64,000 nucleotides of DNA from Veillonella sp. CHU740 (GTDB lineage Bacteria > Bacillota > Negativicutes > Veillonellales > Veillonellaceae), in contig NZ_RQVD01000012.1 in NCBI RefSeq assembly GCF_003992055.1, positions 1-64,000 of the forward strand. Reading direction: 5' to 3'. Of the stretch, positions 39,601 to 47,322 are shown piece after piece. Each line of letters begins with the position of its first letter. The first letter of the stretch is position 1. The notes under the pieces are model-generated. The model made no database searches. It had not been told where the DNA came from and worked only from the letters and a program-made list of their open reading frames with translations. Made by a program: the position numbers and the translations under genes.

Positions 39601-41356
39601 ATTTTCCTTGCAAGGTCATATGAGTGCCATTGATCACGCCTAATCCATTGACGGTCATACCATTAGGATTCACAATGACTACATCTGCTGGATTTCCTGC
39701 CACTTCTATATATCCCTTCAAAATAGATGGGTTCGTAGAAGTGACCTCATTAATGATTGTCTTAGCACCATTCCCAGCTAAGAACATATTTTTATCTATG
39801 TAGCCAGCCAATTGAGTCTTCGTATATTTCGTGGCATTATTGAGAATAAGACCTCGCTCTTTCACATTAAATTGTGTGTATACATTGTGAGAAATACCAT
39901 CTCCTGTAACTGGAGCAATATGTAGGATATCTATACCATTTCGCGTCGTATCTAGGATAGGTTGACGATTCTTGAGGCTATTCGTATCTACAGTAATAGG
40001 TAACTCTTCTTGTGTATCCTCTACCACAACCTTGCTAGGTATGTGAGGGATAGGTTGTATAGTAGGCGTATGTAAGGGGTTCTCTAGTGTCGGTTTTGGG
40101 ATATCTACAGGTATTTCAGGATTAGGTGTTTCCGACTCTATATGCAGTTTATCTTTCGATACTACTTGTATATGATTTCGATCTACTTCTACATGTTTCC
40201 CACGTACAGTGATATCCCCAGACTGAGAGCGTATACCTCCTTGATACACAATAGAGTCTGTACCTTGGATAGCTAGATTCTCTGCACTGGAAATCACTCC
40301 CTGTCCACGTAGATTAGTAACATTTGCCTCAATCTGTTTTCCTTGTAGATTCCCATCGTTGGTCAGGGCACCACTTTGTATTGTCACAGTTTCATCGCCA
40401 ACTATGGTGCCACGATTATGTAAGTCTTGGCTACGAATTTCCAATTCTTTGGAACTGTGAATGCTAGTAGGTTCTTGCTGTGAATCACCTTGTTCAATGG
40501 TAAGATTTCCTGCTGTGTCAATATGTAGTGTACCTGCTATGGCATCGATAGATCCACTGATATTAACTCCAACTCCAGATTCTGTACCGATTAAGGAAAT
40601 GGTGTTTCCATACATACCACCAAGAGCACCTACATCTAAGGCAACCCCTGTAGGTGTACTTTCACCAGATTCCATGGCTGTTGCAGTTCCATCCGCATAG
40701 TTCACTGTATTACGCCCTGTGATAGCTCGAACAGAATCTTGTGCCACCACATCTGCATTGATACGTATCGTCTTTGCTAATAAATCCACCTTTGAAATAG
40801 GGGGATATACATTAGCTCCACTTTGTTCTGTAGGTGCATTGATGGCCCCTGTTACCTCAATCTTTCCTTTCTCAATAACAAAGTTTTCTAACTGACCATC
40901 TACCATACGTGGGACACCTGTAGTAAGCGTGGCTTTTGGGGTGTTAATAAAATGAACGCCTTTGATAGAAATCCCATTGGGATTGGCTATGACCACATCT
41001 GCTGGCTGTCCTGCCACTTCAAAAGCCCCTGCTAGCTGTGAGGAATCCGTCCCTACCACTTCATTGACAATAAGATTGGCAGACTCTCGTAAATTAGGGT
41101 TTACACTGATGGGGCCAATCTGAGTGCTAACTGTAGGTGTAGTCGCATTGTTAAAGATAGCCCCCGTATCTGTAGAAAAGGACTCATACCGATTATGGGA
41201 TACTCCATGGATGGGACTCGCAATCTGTATAACTGGGATAGACCTACTATTGTCTACCACTACCTCTTGACTTACAATCCCCTGTGCCGCATAGGTCCCT
41301 AATTGTAAAGATAATGTAATCCATACCGTTAAGAGTTCTTTTCTTTCTTTTTTCAT
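33692..41356 (-). CDS. cdiA: CdiA-type two-partner secretion exoprotein with C-terminal toxin
   Basis: A 2554-residue secreted filamentous protein. A signal peptide covers about 1-24. A first TPS domain (about 28-215) has NPNG at 125-128. A Pro-rich linker (409-440) leads to a second, complete TPS domain (about 462-600) with GDGISHNVYTQFNV and NPNG at 563-566. Haemagglutinin-type beta-helix repeats follow to about 1900, then a helical pre-toxin region and a C-terminal toxin. The last 43 residues contain Asp2516-xx-His2519-xxx-Glu2523, the catalytic spacing of colicin E3-type 16S rRNases, with arginines at 2549, 2552 and 2554. Residues about 1488-1907 are duplicated in the orphan module. It is exported by the TpsB encoded downstream. 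Confidence 0.9.
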   Translation of the reverse strand: MKKERKELLTVWITLSLQLGTYAAQGIVSQEVVVDNSRSIPVIQIASPIHGVSHNRYESFSTDTGAIFNNATTPTVSTQIGPISVNPNLRESANLIVNEVVGTDSSQLAGAFEVAGQPADVVIANPNGISIKGVHFINTPKATLTTGVPRMVDGQLENFVIEKGKIEVTGAINAPTEQSGANVYPPISKVDLLAKTIRINADVVAQDSVRAITGRNTVNYADGTATAMESGESTPTGVALDVGALGGMYGNTISLIGTESGVGVNISGSIDAIAGTLHIDTAGNLTIEQGDSQQEPTSIHSSKELEIRSQDLHNRGTIVGDETVTIQSGALTNDGNLQGKQIEANVTNLRGQGVISSAENLAIQGTDSIVYQGGIRSQSGDITVRGKHVEVDRNHIQVVSKDKLHIESETPNPEIPVDIPKPTLENPLHTPTIQPIPHIPSKVVVEDTQEELPITVDTNSLKNRQPILDTTRNGIDILHIAPVTGDGISHNVYTQFNVKERGLILNNATKYTKTQLAGYIDKNMFLAGNGAKTIINEVTSTNPSILKGYIEVAGNPADVVIVNPNGMTVNGLGVINGTHMTLQGKSYIDIVGKGYGGQQIDSTFISDHLRNRRSELWGRHLRIDTDSLENTGNIAAHTMHISAKTMHNAGFVESKDSLQFAGNELVQDRSITKANQNVHISANYIRNSNSSVLEAGNSMHITGDTLQNDASHVVSHGVMHLGVGNVESINMGAIIAKDTLQIQGNTFANTKGILFAKNDAEIDMKEDVTNTSGLWHVLGNLRVQGRHIRNINGKGSYFGSDMYVKGNAYVLGRESFENRSSDVIVKGDLTITAPKVRNHKDVFKTGWTVSEEDKYEGIPHLDQPNYYEADRRYHRTIHTGTIEEETATSRILSDGTIHITGQNVQNTYSQIMAKNGLQVTADSIMNTGYQGTIHHDDIGRDRHYWKYKKTRRFLGINIGSRWVYGHTDIPYEHHEIFDAESSPSSERIAVLGSHGTTSIHSKAFANTTLEADGTAYALRDKKVETAIVPTDVSKLVTPVLEPSKQLYMTTDPLAVSKVEENPLYTDKKQFLSSDYMVTRLQADPERVYTRLRNGYEDQEIAKEELRQGSHSLTKYTTHDPSLLSGIPNSILQPGDLRKDGSIVLGKDVQVISQKLDNTGSIQAKGSLSIVGRNVQNLSGAIDGNLVSIRTDMLQNTSGRIHGKDRVHIEGKDIRNETQVTTSSSFGHQQDTGHGNASITSDGGIHIQGDTIRSVGSNVQGGSTVSLVGKDIQLSALALQNQSKASGVTLDSTKYLGSTVQGHAVQVQGGEITLQGSRIIGYTVDLTGSSLALTNVTDRTLSDVAVGARGSDYFNRKMVIEEQNLGATIEGETGVKVRMDNNISVNASTIHSKTGLVDVQAGRVSIAHGTESHETLSEVHQKDRGFLSSTTLDTYDHRRTDTVVGSTISSHTVKVDGKQDVQVRASHIVGDADVTVKSEGNLTITSAQEESTATHREEVRKSGIFGNGGLSFTIGTQKQTDVYDSKSSVAKGSIIGSRFGSVSLGATGTAQVEASDVTSKGDIQLQGSGVTIRNGYTTSHTGETHTFSKTGLTLSLSNRLVDTTNNALGTLTRARTVKDERLKALLAYKTYDDAKTSFNKSKWKDQVKSLHLNISLGTERSEASTNVDTKTAKGSTVVSDGHIRIATKENDLRIEGSDVQGKDITLDSANSIYVKGKETTSKMTQSMKQKQASLGVSYDLLQHRFSDISVNVSGSKGNIAGTDIVHNPTKIIATNTLGVTTKQDVHIKDGVLKGEDIQANIGGNLEIHSVQDTHDYTDHTTSSGMGLSLSKKRAFNSLQSSLQRTDIDSKYTSVIHQSGLYAGHTGFNISVGNTTTLEGALLASRTDMNTLKTKQLVMKDMENRAKYSVTGHTYFGKISNRSNRINIGNKANNKIDFQYNDIHLLPISDSISNRTKTFIAKGSIVTDGINVSLKNEDSNIEDNIYPLPQIFIKNKAIEKSEYIGNLSSKIFTLIGDIAYKKQKSLLSKKVEAEKSGNKSLVNKLERNYHKWGDGGLYKVIAHGIASGFLSSLGGYNMLQGGFYGSINEYSKKLPSNVSKGLYSISNFIAEKSNNPYYSLKTYADKFNWLTHEEQQAFLRQLMEAESEKRRAEIIGMYFAISNYRVQHGIGTEDEKDEIIDGSVADSIYTWTNPEYFKKGLNYTLAKMTERSLESVQFSNDVRRDIEAGILYSSKNSYLNDGDIYADRRSRVVTSYDGNNYVYINGEFLFTNRNADYTYDQFGDFLADHGWNVQRTEWDGETVNYVTYNGRAFAANRQASSPILAKTIEILAGSVKGYDDVVGYGVGHSVAKNVLEINPISSNSTEYLAGKVIGNIVGGAQGGFEVASGFYKSHVGSISNLNYGQAALGYSGEGIISTTHGLLSLKKFSGEINHNLNTLFIKRSTNSKNDGIESLQPSDSRAQEFEKAISKMPVEERIGTVFTKLKGIASDYGWEKVGRSLDGRIVYKDNNGFYYTIDTMHGRFEKFDRNMKHIDEVNIDLIPQNKQKKNRVLRIR
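35638..36895 (-). repeat. 1258-bp direct repeat, cdiA copy
   Basis: Partner of 31186-32443, encoding cdiA residues about 1488-1907. Equal length and shared reading frame mean a crossover anywhere inside would swap the toxin end cleanly. Confidence 0.93.
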
Positions 41357-41440
41357 ATCAATACCCCTATTACATAACGACCATACCTATAAAACCCGAT
41401 ATGTTCTATTCTTTCATCATACCACATATAGGCAACACTA

Positions 41441-41472
41441 AAAAAGACTAAGCCCGAAAGCCTAGTCTTTTT
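41441..41472 (-). terminator. Terminator of the citrate lyase operon
   Basis: A 10-bp stem aaaaagacta / tagtcttttt, 21 bp after the citF stop, followed on the minus strand by a T-run. Confidence 0.85.
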
Positions 41473-41492
41473 CATGTACTTATTTATGCAGT

Positions 41493-43043
41493 TTATAGCA
41501 ATGGTTTACGTACTACGTCGATGATGGAACCATCACGATATTCGATGATAGCTACTACATCTTTAGGGTCTTGGGATACCTCAATACCTTCTGGTTTTCC
41601 AACCATGTCGTACGCCATTTGTTGTAACTCTTCAATTGTGTAAATTGGCAAGCTGGAATCTTTGAAACGTTCAATTAAATCTTGGCGATTTGGATTGATC
41701 GCGATACCACGCTCTGTTACCAAAACGTCGATACTTTCACCTGGTGTGATAACAGTTTCTACACGTTCACGAATCATTGGTAAGCGACCACGAATCAATG
41801 GGCAAGTGATAACAGTTACTTTTGCGCCTGCTGCTGTGTCGGAGTGACCACCGGAGGCACCCATCAAGATACCATTGGAGTCAGTCATACAGTTTACGTT
41901 GAAGTCTGTATCGATTTCTGTAGCGCCTAAGAACACTACGTCTAAGTAGTTTGTCATGCAGTCTGTTGTAGGGTCTGCGTACATGGATGCGCTCATTTCA
42001 ATATGATTTGGATTTGTATCCAAAGATGCTGCTGCTGTTGTATCAAATGTTTGTGTATCATAAATCGCTTTGATGTGACCTTTTTCAAGCATACTTACTA
42101 GTACGCCTGTAGCACCGCCAACACCGAATCCACCAACAACACCTTTTTTCTCTAATTTTTCGCCGATAAATTTAGCAACTGCTAATGGAGCTCCACCAGC
42201 ACCCAATTGGAAGGAGAAACCTTCTTGGATAATGCCAGCTTGATCAAGGAATTCTGCTGCCATTTCCGCAATTTTGATTTGTACAGGGTTTTTCGTAATC
42301 CCTACAGCACCAGATGCGATACCTTCTGGATCACCGATAGCCTCTACTTCTACGATGTAGTCTACATCTGTTTGAGGAATGGAGATTGGGTATACATTGT
42401 CGATTAAGTTATCTGTTAACAATACAGTTTGATCTGCATAGTGGGAGTCAACCATAGCATAACCTAACGCACCACAAGCAGATTTGCCTTTACGACCTGT
42501 GGCATTACCACGACGGTCACAAGCAGGTACGCCCATGAAAGCTACGTCAATATGAGCCTCTCCTGTGCAAACTGCACGAGCACGTCCACCATGAGAACGT
42601 ATCACTACTGGACGCTTTAATACGCCTGGGTTCAAGCTTAAGAATTTACCCAATGCATCACGAAGACCAGATGTTTCGATGGCTGTTACTGTGCCATCTT
42701 TAATCATATCAATTAAGAACTCATGGCAAGGAGCTAAGGAAGAGTTAAGGATTGTAATATCTTTGATTCCTTTGGCTTGTACACAGTCCATTACAAGTTT
42801 CATTACATAGTCACCATTACGTAAATGATGGTGGAAGGAAATAGACATACCATCTTTCAAACCTACTTTTTCGATGGCTTCATCAATGGAGCCTAGCAAT
42901 TTATCTTCACCTGGAGTGTGAAGTTTTACTGGTTTACCTGCACGTGTACCAGTTTCTGTCATTGCAAATTGTCCTTCATAGAGACGACGACCTTGAAGGC
43001 ATTCTAATTCCATAGGAATGTCACGACCAATTTTATTTAACAT
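41493..43043 (-). CDS. citF: Citrate lyase alpha subunit (citrate:acetyl-ACP transferase)
   Basis: A 516-residue subunit that exchanges acetyl-ACP for citryl-ACP in the citrate lyase complex. CoA-transferase-like family features include SISFHHHLRNGDYVMKLV, the Gly-rich GGFGVGGATGVLVSMLEKGHIKAIYDTQTFD, and GASGGHSDTAAGAKV near the C-terminus. ATG at 43043 has AAGGAG 9 nt upstream and gives MLNKIGRD; the frame is open 7 codons further. It overlaps the citE end by 11 nt. It is the last gene of transporter-citD-citE-citF. Confidence 0.95.
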   Translation of the reverse strand: MLNKIGRDIPMELECLQGRRLYEGQFAMTETGTRAGKPVKLHTPGEDKLLGSIDEAIEKVGLKDGMSISFHHHLRNGDYVMKLVMDCVQAKGIKDITILNSSLAPCHEFLIDMIKDGTVTAIETSGLRDALGKFLSLNPGVLKRPVVIRSHGGRARAVCTGEAHIDVAFMGVPACDRRGNATGRKGKSACGALGYAMVDSHYADQTVLLTDNLIDNVYPISIPQTDVDYIVEVEAIGDPEGIASGAVGITKNPVQIKIAEMAAEFLDQAGIIQEGFSFQLGAGGAPLAVAKFIGEKLEKKGVVGGFGVGGATGVLVSMLEKGHIKAIYDTQTFDTTAAASLDTNPNHIEMSASMYADPTTDCMTNYLDVVFLGATEIDTDFNVNCMTDSNGILMGASGGHSDTAAGAKVTVITCPLIRGRLPMIRERVETVITPGESIDVLVTERGIAINPNRQDLIERFKDSSLPIYTIEELQQMAYDMVGKPEGIEVSQDPKDVVAIIEYRDGSIIDVVRKPLL

Positions 43044-43965
43044 CGATTTCTGCTCCTTCCTCAAGCTCTACTTTGATACCTGCTGCACGGGCTTTATCTA
43101 CCACGCGTTGTGCACGTACTACGATAGGACCGTCGATCATTTTACCATCTACAGCGATAACGCCTTTATTGTTGCGAAGTGCTTCTGCATAGGAGTTCAA
43201 TACTTTTACAGAATGCGCAATTTCTTTTTCATCTGGCGTGAACACTTCATGGATAATTTTGATTTGGCTCGGGTGAATGCAAGATTTTCCATCATAACCT
43301 AAGGCTTTGATGAATTCTACTTCTTCACGGAAACCTTGTGGGTCTTTTACATCGGAGAATACTGTATCAAGCACACGGATACCTGCTTCACGAGCTGCAT
43401 GAAGGATCGTTTGACGAGCAAATAACAATTCATGAGCTGGTTTATGTTTACCTGTACGAAGGTCAGCACGATAATCTTCTGCACCAAGTGCGATTGCTAC
43501 TACACGAGGACCTTGTGCGATTTCACGTACATTGTATAGACCTTTTACGGATTCGATAGCTACGATAATGTTGATGGTACCTTCTTCCCAACCGTTCGCT
43601 TTTTCTACTTCTTCAATTTTCTTAGCAACGATTTCTACTTCAGATACATCTTCTGTTTTTGGAAGACGAATCAAGTCAGGTTTTGCTGGTACGATGACAT
43701 CAAGGTCAGCATAGCCATATGGAGTTTGTGTTGGATGGTTGATACGAACCACTGTTTCACCTTTGAGTTTTAAAGTTTTCAAAGCTTCTGCTGTCAATAG
43801 ACGAGCTGTATCTTTTTCAGTGACTGCTACGGAGTCTTCAATGTCAAACATGATGGAGTCTGCACCGTGGATATCAGCACTGTTGATCATTTTAGGTGTG
43901 TTACCAGGTACGAACATCATGGAACGAGATAAACGTTTTTTTGCTAATTCAGTTAATCGGCTCAT
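43033..43965 (-). CDS. citE: Citrate lyase beta subunit (citryl-ACP lyase)
   Basis: A 310-residue TIM-barrel of the HpcH/HpaI-CitE superfamily that splits citryl-ACP into oxaloacetate and acetyl-ACP. Motifs are RSMMFVPGNTPKM, the metal-binding DIEDSVA, IVAIESVKG (catalytic Glu), ALGAEDYRADL and GKSCIHPSQI. Length is typical. Its ATG overlaps the citD stop by one base (TAATG). Confidence 0.97.
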   Translation of the reverse strand: MSRLTELAKKRLSRSMMFVPGNTPKMINSADIHGADSIMFDIEDSVAVTEKDTARLLTAEALKTLKLKGETVVRINHPTQTPYGYADLDVIVPAKPDLIRLPKTEDVSEVEIVAKKIEEVEKANGWEEGTINIIVAIESVKGLYNVREIAQGPRVVAIALGAEDYRADLRTGKHKPAHELLFARQTILHAAREAGIRVLDTVFSDVKDPQGFREEVEFIKALGYDGKSCIHPSQIKIIHEVFTPDEKEIAHSVKVLNSYAEALRNNKGVIAVDGKMIDGPIVVRAQRVVDKARAAGIKVELEEGAEIDVK

Positions 43966-44234
43966 TATGCTTCGCTCCCTCTTTCTAATGCACCCAATAC
44001 ACGGGCTTTAATCGTATAATCCCAAGCTGCTTTGTCGATAGCTGTTACTTTCACACCATCGAACCCTGCTTCTTTTACAGTGGCTTCGATGAAAGCACGA
44101 ATATGCTTACCATAGGCACGCTCAACTTTTGATTTTAATTCTACTTCGATACCAGATGCAATTGGTTCAACCGTTACCAATACATCATTTTTTTCATCAA
44201 AGCCAGCCATAGCTGCTTTCACTAGATGTTTCAT
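43965..44234 (-). CDS. citD: Citrate lyase gamma subunit (acyl carrier protein), atypical prosthetic-group site
   Basis: An 89-residue subunit that should carry the 2'-(5''-phosphoribosyl)-3'-dephospho-CoA arm of citrate lyase. ATG at 44234 follows AAGGA by 6 nt. The overall pattern fits CitD (AxAG....DV at the start, central VERAYGKHIRAFIE, C-terminal DKAAWDYTIKARVLGAL). In the characterised family the attachment serine lies in AGTLESxD; here the stretch is AGFDEKND, with Lys15 in the serine position. No alternative Ser is near. It is either inactive, differently modified, or an unusual branch. Confidence 0.85.
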   Translation of the reverse strand: MKHLVKAAMAGFDEKNDVLVTVEPIASGIEVELKSKVERAYGKHIRAFIEATVKEAGFDGVKVTAIDKAAWDYTIKARVLGALERGSEA

Positions 44235-44272
44235 AGTCAATCCTTTCTCTCATAGGGAATATAGTATGAAAA

Positions 44273-44309
44273 GTCAGAGACCAGCGATAGAGAATCACTG
44301 GATTCTGAC
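44273..44309 (-). terminator. Hairpin between the transporter gene and citD
   Basis: Interrupted stem gtcaga..ccag / ctgg..tctgac, followed on the minus strand by cttttc. It lies just after the transporter stop, so it may attenuate transcription into citDEF or fix a processing site. Confidence 0.5.
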
Positions 44310-44356
44310 TTCATTAACTAAAGATACTATCTATCTACCTGATAGAGTCTGGCTTA

Positions 44357-45778
44357 TTAAATTAAGCCTACGATAGACCACCAAATTGGGCCAAAACCAA
44401 GTGTTACCACTAGACCTAATACGGCAATCACAGCACCAGTTACCCACCATTGGCGTACTTCATTGTAACCTTCACCGAAGATGATTGGACCAGGGCCACC
44501 ACCGAAGTGAGTGACAGCGCCACCAAAGGCATTTGTCATGAAGATCACAAGACCTAATGTCCAAGGATCAATACCCGCTACTTTACCTACTGTAAAGAAT
44601 ACTGGTACCATCGCAGCAATGTAAGCACTGCCGGATGCAAATAAGTAACGAACAGCAACAGATAATACTGCAATCACAATAAGAGCCAACATTTCATGGT
44701 GACCAAAGTTCATTTGTGCTTCTAGCACTTTTGCTAACCAGATAAAGAAGTCTGCTTTTGTTAAAGCGCCGGATAAACCAAGGATACCACCGAACCAGAT
44801 CAATGTATTCCAGCCACCTTTATTTTGAAGAGCATCTTCCCATTTGATGGCACCGAACATATAGCAAGATACCATCGCTACTAGTGCTACCGCTGTCGCA
44901 TCTAATTTAAATTTAATACCTACCATACCAAGAATAGATGGCAATGCCCATCCAAGTAAGGATAAGAAGAAAATAGCAATTAATACTTTTTCACCGGTAG
45001 ATACAGGACCTAATTCTGCCAAACCTTCACGAGCAATTTTCTTATTGTCGATTTCTTTCAATTCAGGTTTGTTCAATGCATAAGTAACAAATGGTGTGAT
45101 TAACAATAAGATTAAACCCGGTACGAATAAAGCCACTGCCCAAGTTACCCAGTCAATGGAAAGACCTAGGATTTTTTTGAAGTAATCCGCTGCTAACGCA
45201 TTTGGCGCCATCGCTGTTAAAAATAAAAGGGATGTTACTTTTGTTACCATATATGTATTAGTCATTAAATAACGACCCACTTTGTTCGCTGTTTCACCTG
45301 GCTCAGAACCCAAGGATTTCGCTACGGAGTTCATAATTGGGAATACGATACCACCACAACGAGCTGTGTTAGATGGTGTAGCTGGGGAAATAATGCCGTC
45401 TAATAATGCTGTTACATAACCAAGACGAAGTGTAGTATGACCAAATGCATCGATCATATGGTATGCGATACGACGCCCCAAGCCTGTTTTTACGAAAGCT
45501 ACAGAAATGGAGAATGCCGCAAAGATCAACCAAGTTGTAGTGGATGCATATCCGGATAATACTTCTTTTGGATTATTTAAGAATAAAGCAGATGCACCAA
45601 TGGCAGATAATACTGCTACTGGAGCTGGGAATGGTTTTAATACCAATCCTACGATAGCGGCTAAATAAAAGCCAAATAATTTCCAAGCGCCGTCAGCTAA
45701 GCCTTCTGGAGCTGGAGTGAACCAGATTACCAGTGGTATAGCCCACGTAATCAAGGCATTGATGATTTTTTTGTTCAT
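44357..45778 (-). CDS. DASS family dicarboxylate/citrate transporter
   Basis: A 473-residue inner-membrane protein with about 12 hydrophobic helices, of the divalent anion:sodium symporter family (CitT/TtdT-like). Family features are the hairpin-loop SPATPSNTARCGGIVFPI and the second motif MTNAFGGAVTHFGGGPGPIIFGEGY. ATG at 45778 has AAGGAGA 7 nt upstream; a 12-codon longer form is rejected. Being first in the operon with citDEF, it most likely imports citrate, perhaps in exchange for succinate or acetate, but the substrate is inferred from context. Confidence 0.9.
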   Translation of the reverse strand: MNKKIINALITWAIPLVIWFTPAPEGLADGAWKLFGFYLAAIVGLVLKPFPAPVAVLSAIGASALFLNNPKEVLSGYASTTTWLIFAAFSISVAFVKTGLGRRIAYHMIDAFGHTTLRLGYVTALLDGIISPATPSNTARCGGIVFPIMNSVAKSLGSEPGETANKVGRYLMTNTYMVTKVTSLLFLTAMAPNALAADYFKKILGLSIDWVTWAVALFVPGLILLLITPFVTYALNKPELKEIDNKKIAREGLAELGPVSTGEKVLIAIFFLSLLGWALPSILGMVGIKFKLDATAVALVAMVSCYMFGAIKWEDALQNKGGWNTLIWFGGILGLSGALTKADFFIWLAKVLEAQMNFGHHEMLALIVIAVLSVAVRYLFASGSAYIAAMVPVFFTVGKVAGIDPWTLGLVIFMTNAFGGAVTHFGGGPGPIIFGEGYNEVRQWWVTGAVIAVLGLVVTLGFGPIWWSIVGLI

Positions 45779-46320
45779 CTTGTGTCTCCTTACTACATAA
45801 GATATAAAAAACATTGCCTACGTCGATTGCACTCTTACTTTCTATAAACGTGAAACTAACTATATAATCAAATAATATATAAGGGCGGTTCACCACTTAC
45901 TAGAATACTAGAATGTGCAAATATCTAGGTCTTTCTACGCTCCCATTATATCCAATCGTTTTAAAAGGGAAAAATAAAAATCCCTTATGGAGCTTATAAA
46001 AAATTTATAATTACGAAAAATCCATTGTTCATGCATTTTAGGAATATATAATTAACGCCTATGTACTGCGGTTTATCACACATCTATGTATATTTCACAC
46101 TATTTTTTTGATAGATATACTGAATCATTGCTACTTTTATATAGGACTAAACAGTATCCTATGAGGCTATATATTCGACTTCATCTATCATTTTTCATAC
46201 ATATACCATACAAAAAAGGATAGTTCCCATACTCAGAAACTATCCTTAGCAATACTTTTTATAAGATTATCATAACCTCTGTTGGGCTATGCTCTCTGAT
46301 ATACAGTTAAATAGCATTCT
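45779..46320. other. 542-bp control region between the LysR gene and the citrate operon
   Basis: It contains minus-strand TATAAT (45945-45950) without a clear -35, a repeat aaggga...tccctt (about 45965-45986) overlapping the probable -35 zone, and two ttataa boxes 5 bp apart (45994-45999, 46005-46010) that form an inverted-repeat site of the size LysR proteins bind. The rest is AT-rich with no credible gene. Confidence 0.45.
46212..46247 (-). terminator. Terminator of the citrate-operon LysR gene
   Basis: Perfect 10-bp stem aaggatagtt / aactatcctt with TTTTTT following on the minus strand. Confidence 0.85.
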
Positions 46321-47223
46321 CTACACTGTATATCCAGGTAATGTAACAATTTGATGATTTGCGTAATAGTCTGTTACATAATCAATGAAAGTTTTTACAG
46401 CAATTAATTTAGTGCTCACTGCATCATGGAACAAGTAGGTAGATCGGACCAGAGGGCGGTCATCTTTCATGCGCAGTGGTTCTACATAGATGCCATGCTC
46501 ACGACAGCTACCTAAGCCCATATACGGCAATATAGCCCAGCCTAGGCCTTCACGAACAAAGTGACGACATGTTACCATAGAATCTAATTCCATAGCTGGC
46601 CGTACATCTCCTACACTATGTTCTTTTTTCCAGTTTTCCACTACTGTGGAAATCGATCCATCTGTGCGATAGTTAATCATGGGAATCTCACGAAGTTCTT
46701 CATATTCTACAGGATGCTTATAGGCTAAGCAATATGGCTCATCAAATAAACGAATTCCATTTTCTACATGATTATATTCACCACGAGCAAAGGCGATCAT
46801 CACTTCTCCTGAGTTAAACATTTTATTCACATGTGAGCTATAGCCCGTTTTCACTTCAATGCGAATATTAGGATATTGTTTTGTAAAATTGTTCAACAAA
46901 TGTGGAAGTTCGTAATCTGCAAAATTAATGGACGCTGCTATTTTTAGGGTTCCTTGAATTTTCCCTGTTACTTTGCCAATATTTTGACGCAACTCTTCTC
47001 TAGAGCGAATCATGCGGCGACAATAGTCATAATATAATTCTCCTTCCGCTGTTAACGCAATACCATCATTGGTACGGATTAACAGAGGGCGTCCTAGAAT
47101 GTCTTCTACTTGTTTTAACCGATAGCTCAATGCTGGCTGTGAAAGAAATAACTTCTCTGCTGCTTTTGTAATATTTCCTTCTTCTACTACAGTCACAAAG
47201 GTTTGCCATTCTTTGGCTTCCAT
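46321..47223 (-). CDS. LysR family regulator, probably of the citrate operon
   Basis: A 300-residue LTTR. The winged helix (1-60) includes NITKAAEKLFLSQPALSYRLKQVE, followed by a linker helix and a substrate-binding-like effector domain (about 90-290). It lies directly upstream of and co-directional with the transporter-citDEF operon, separated by its own terminator and a 542-bp region with LTTR-like sites. Control of citrate use is the natural inference; the effector is unknown. Confidence 0.9.
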   Translation of the reverse strand: MEAKEWQTFVTVVEEGNITKAAEKLFLSQPALSYRLKQVEDILGRPLLIRTNDGIALTAEGELYYDYCRRMIRSREELRQNIGKVTGKIQGTLKIAASINFADYELPHLLNNFTKQYPNIRIEVKTGYSSHVNKMFNSGEVMIAFARGEYNHVENGIRLFDEPYCLAYKHPVEYEELREIPMINYRTDGSISTVVENWKKEHSVGDVRPAMELDSMVTCRHFVREGLGWAILPYMGLGSCREHGIYVEPLRMKDDRPLVRSTYLFHDAVSTKLIAVKTFIDYVTDYYANHQIVTLPGYTV

Positions 47224-47276
47224 ACCATCCCTCCTTACTATCTATATGTGAATTTAGTATCTAGAATTACATACAA

Positions 47277-47300
47277 AGGGGGAGCTTCACTGCTCCCCCT
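47277..47300 (-). terminator. Terminator after the BI-1 family gene
   Basis: Perfect 9-bp GC-rich stem agggggagc / gctccccct with a 6-nt loop, 23 bp after the stop, ending in cttt on the minus strand. Confidence 0.75.
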
Positions 47301-47322
47301 ACACTTAGTATTATATCATATG

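Noticed and set aside
45779-46320. tRNA or small gene in the citrate control region
   Set aside because: No cloverleaf or coding frame with a ribosome site is visible.
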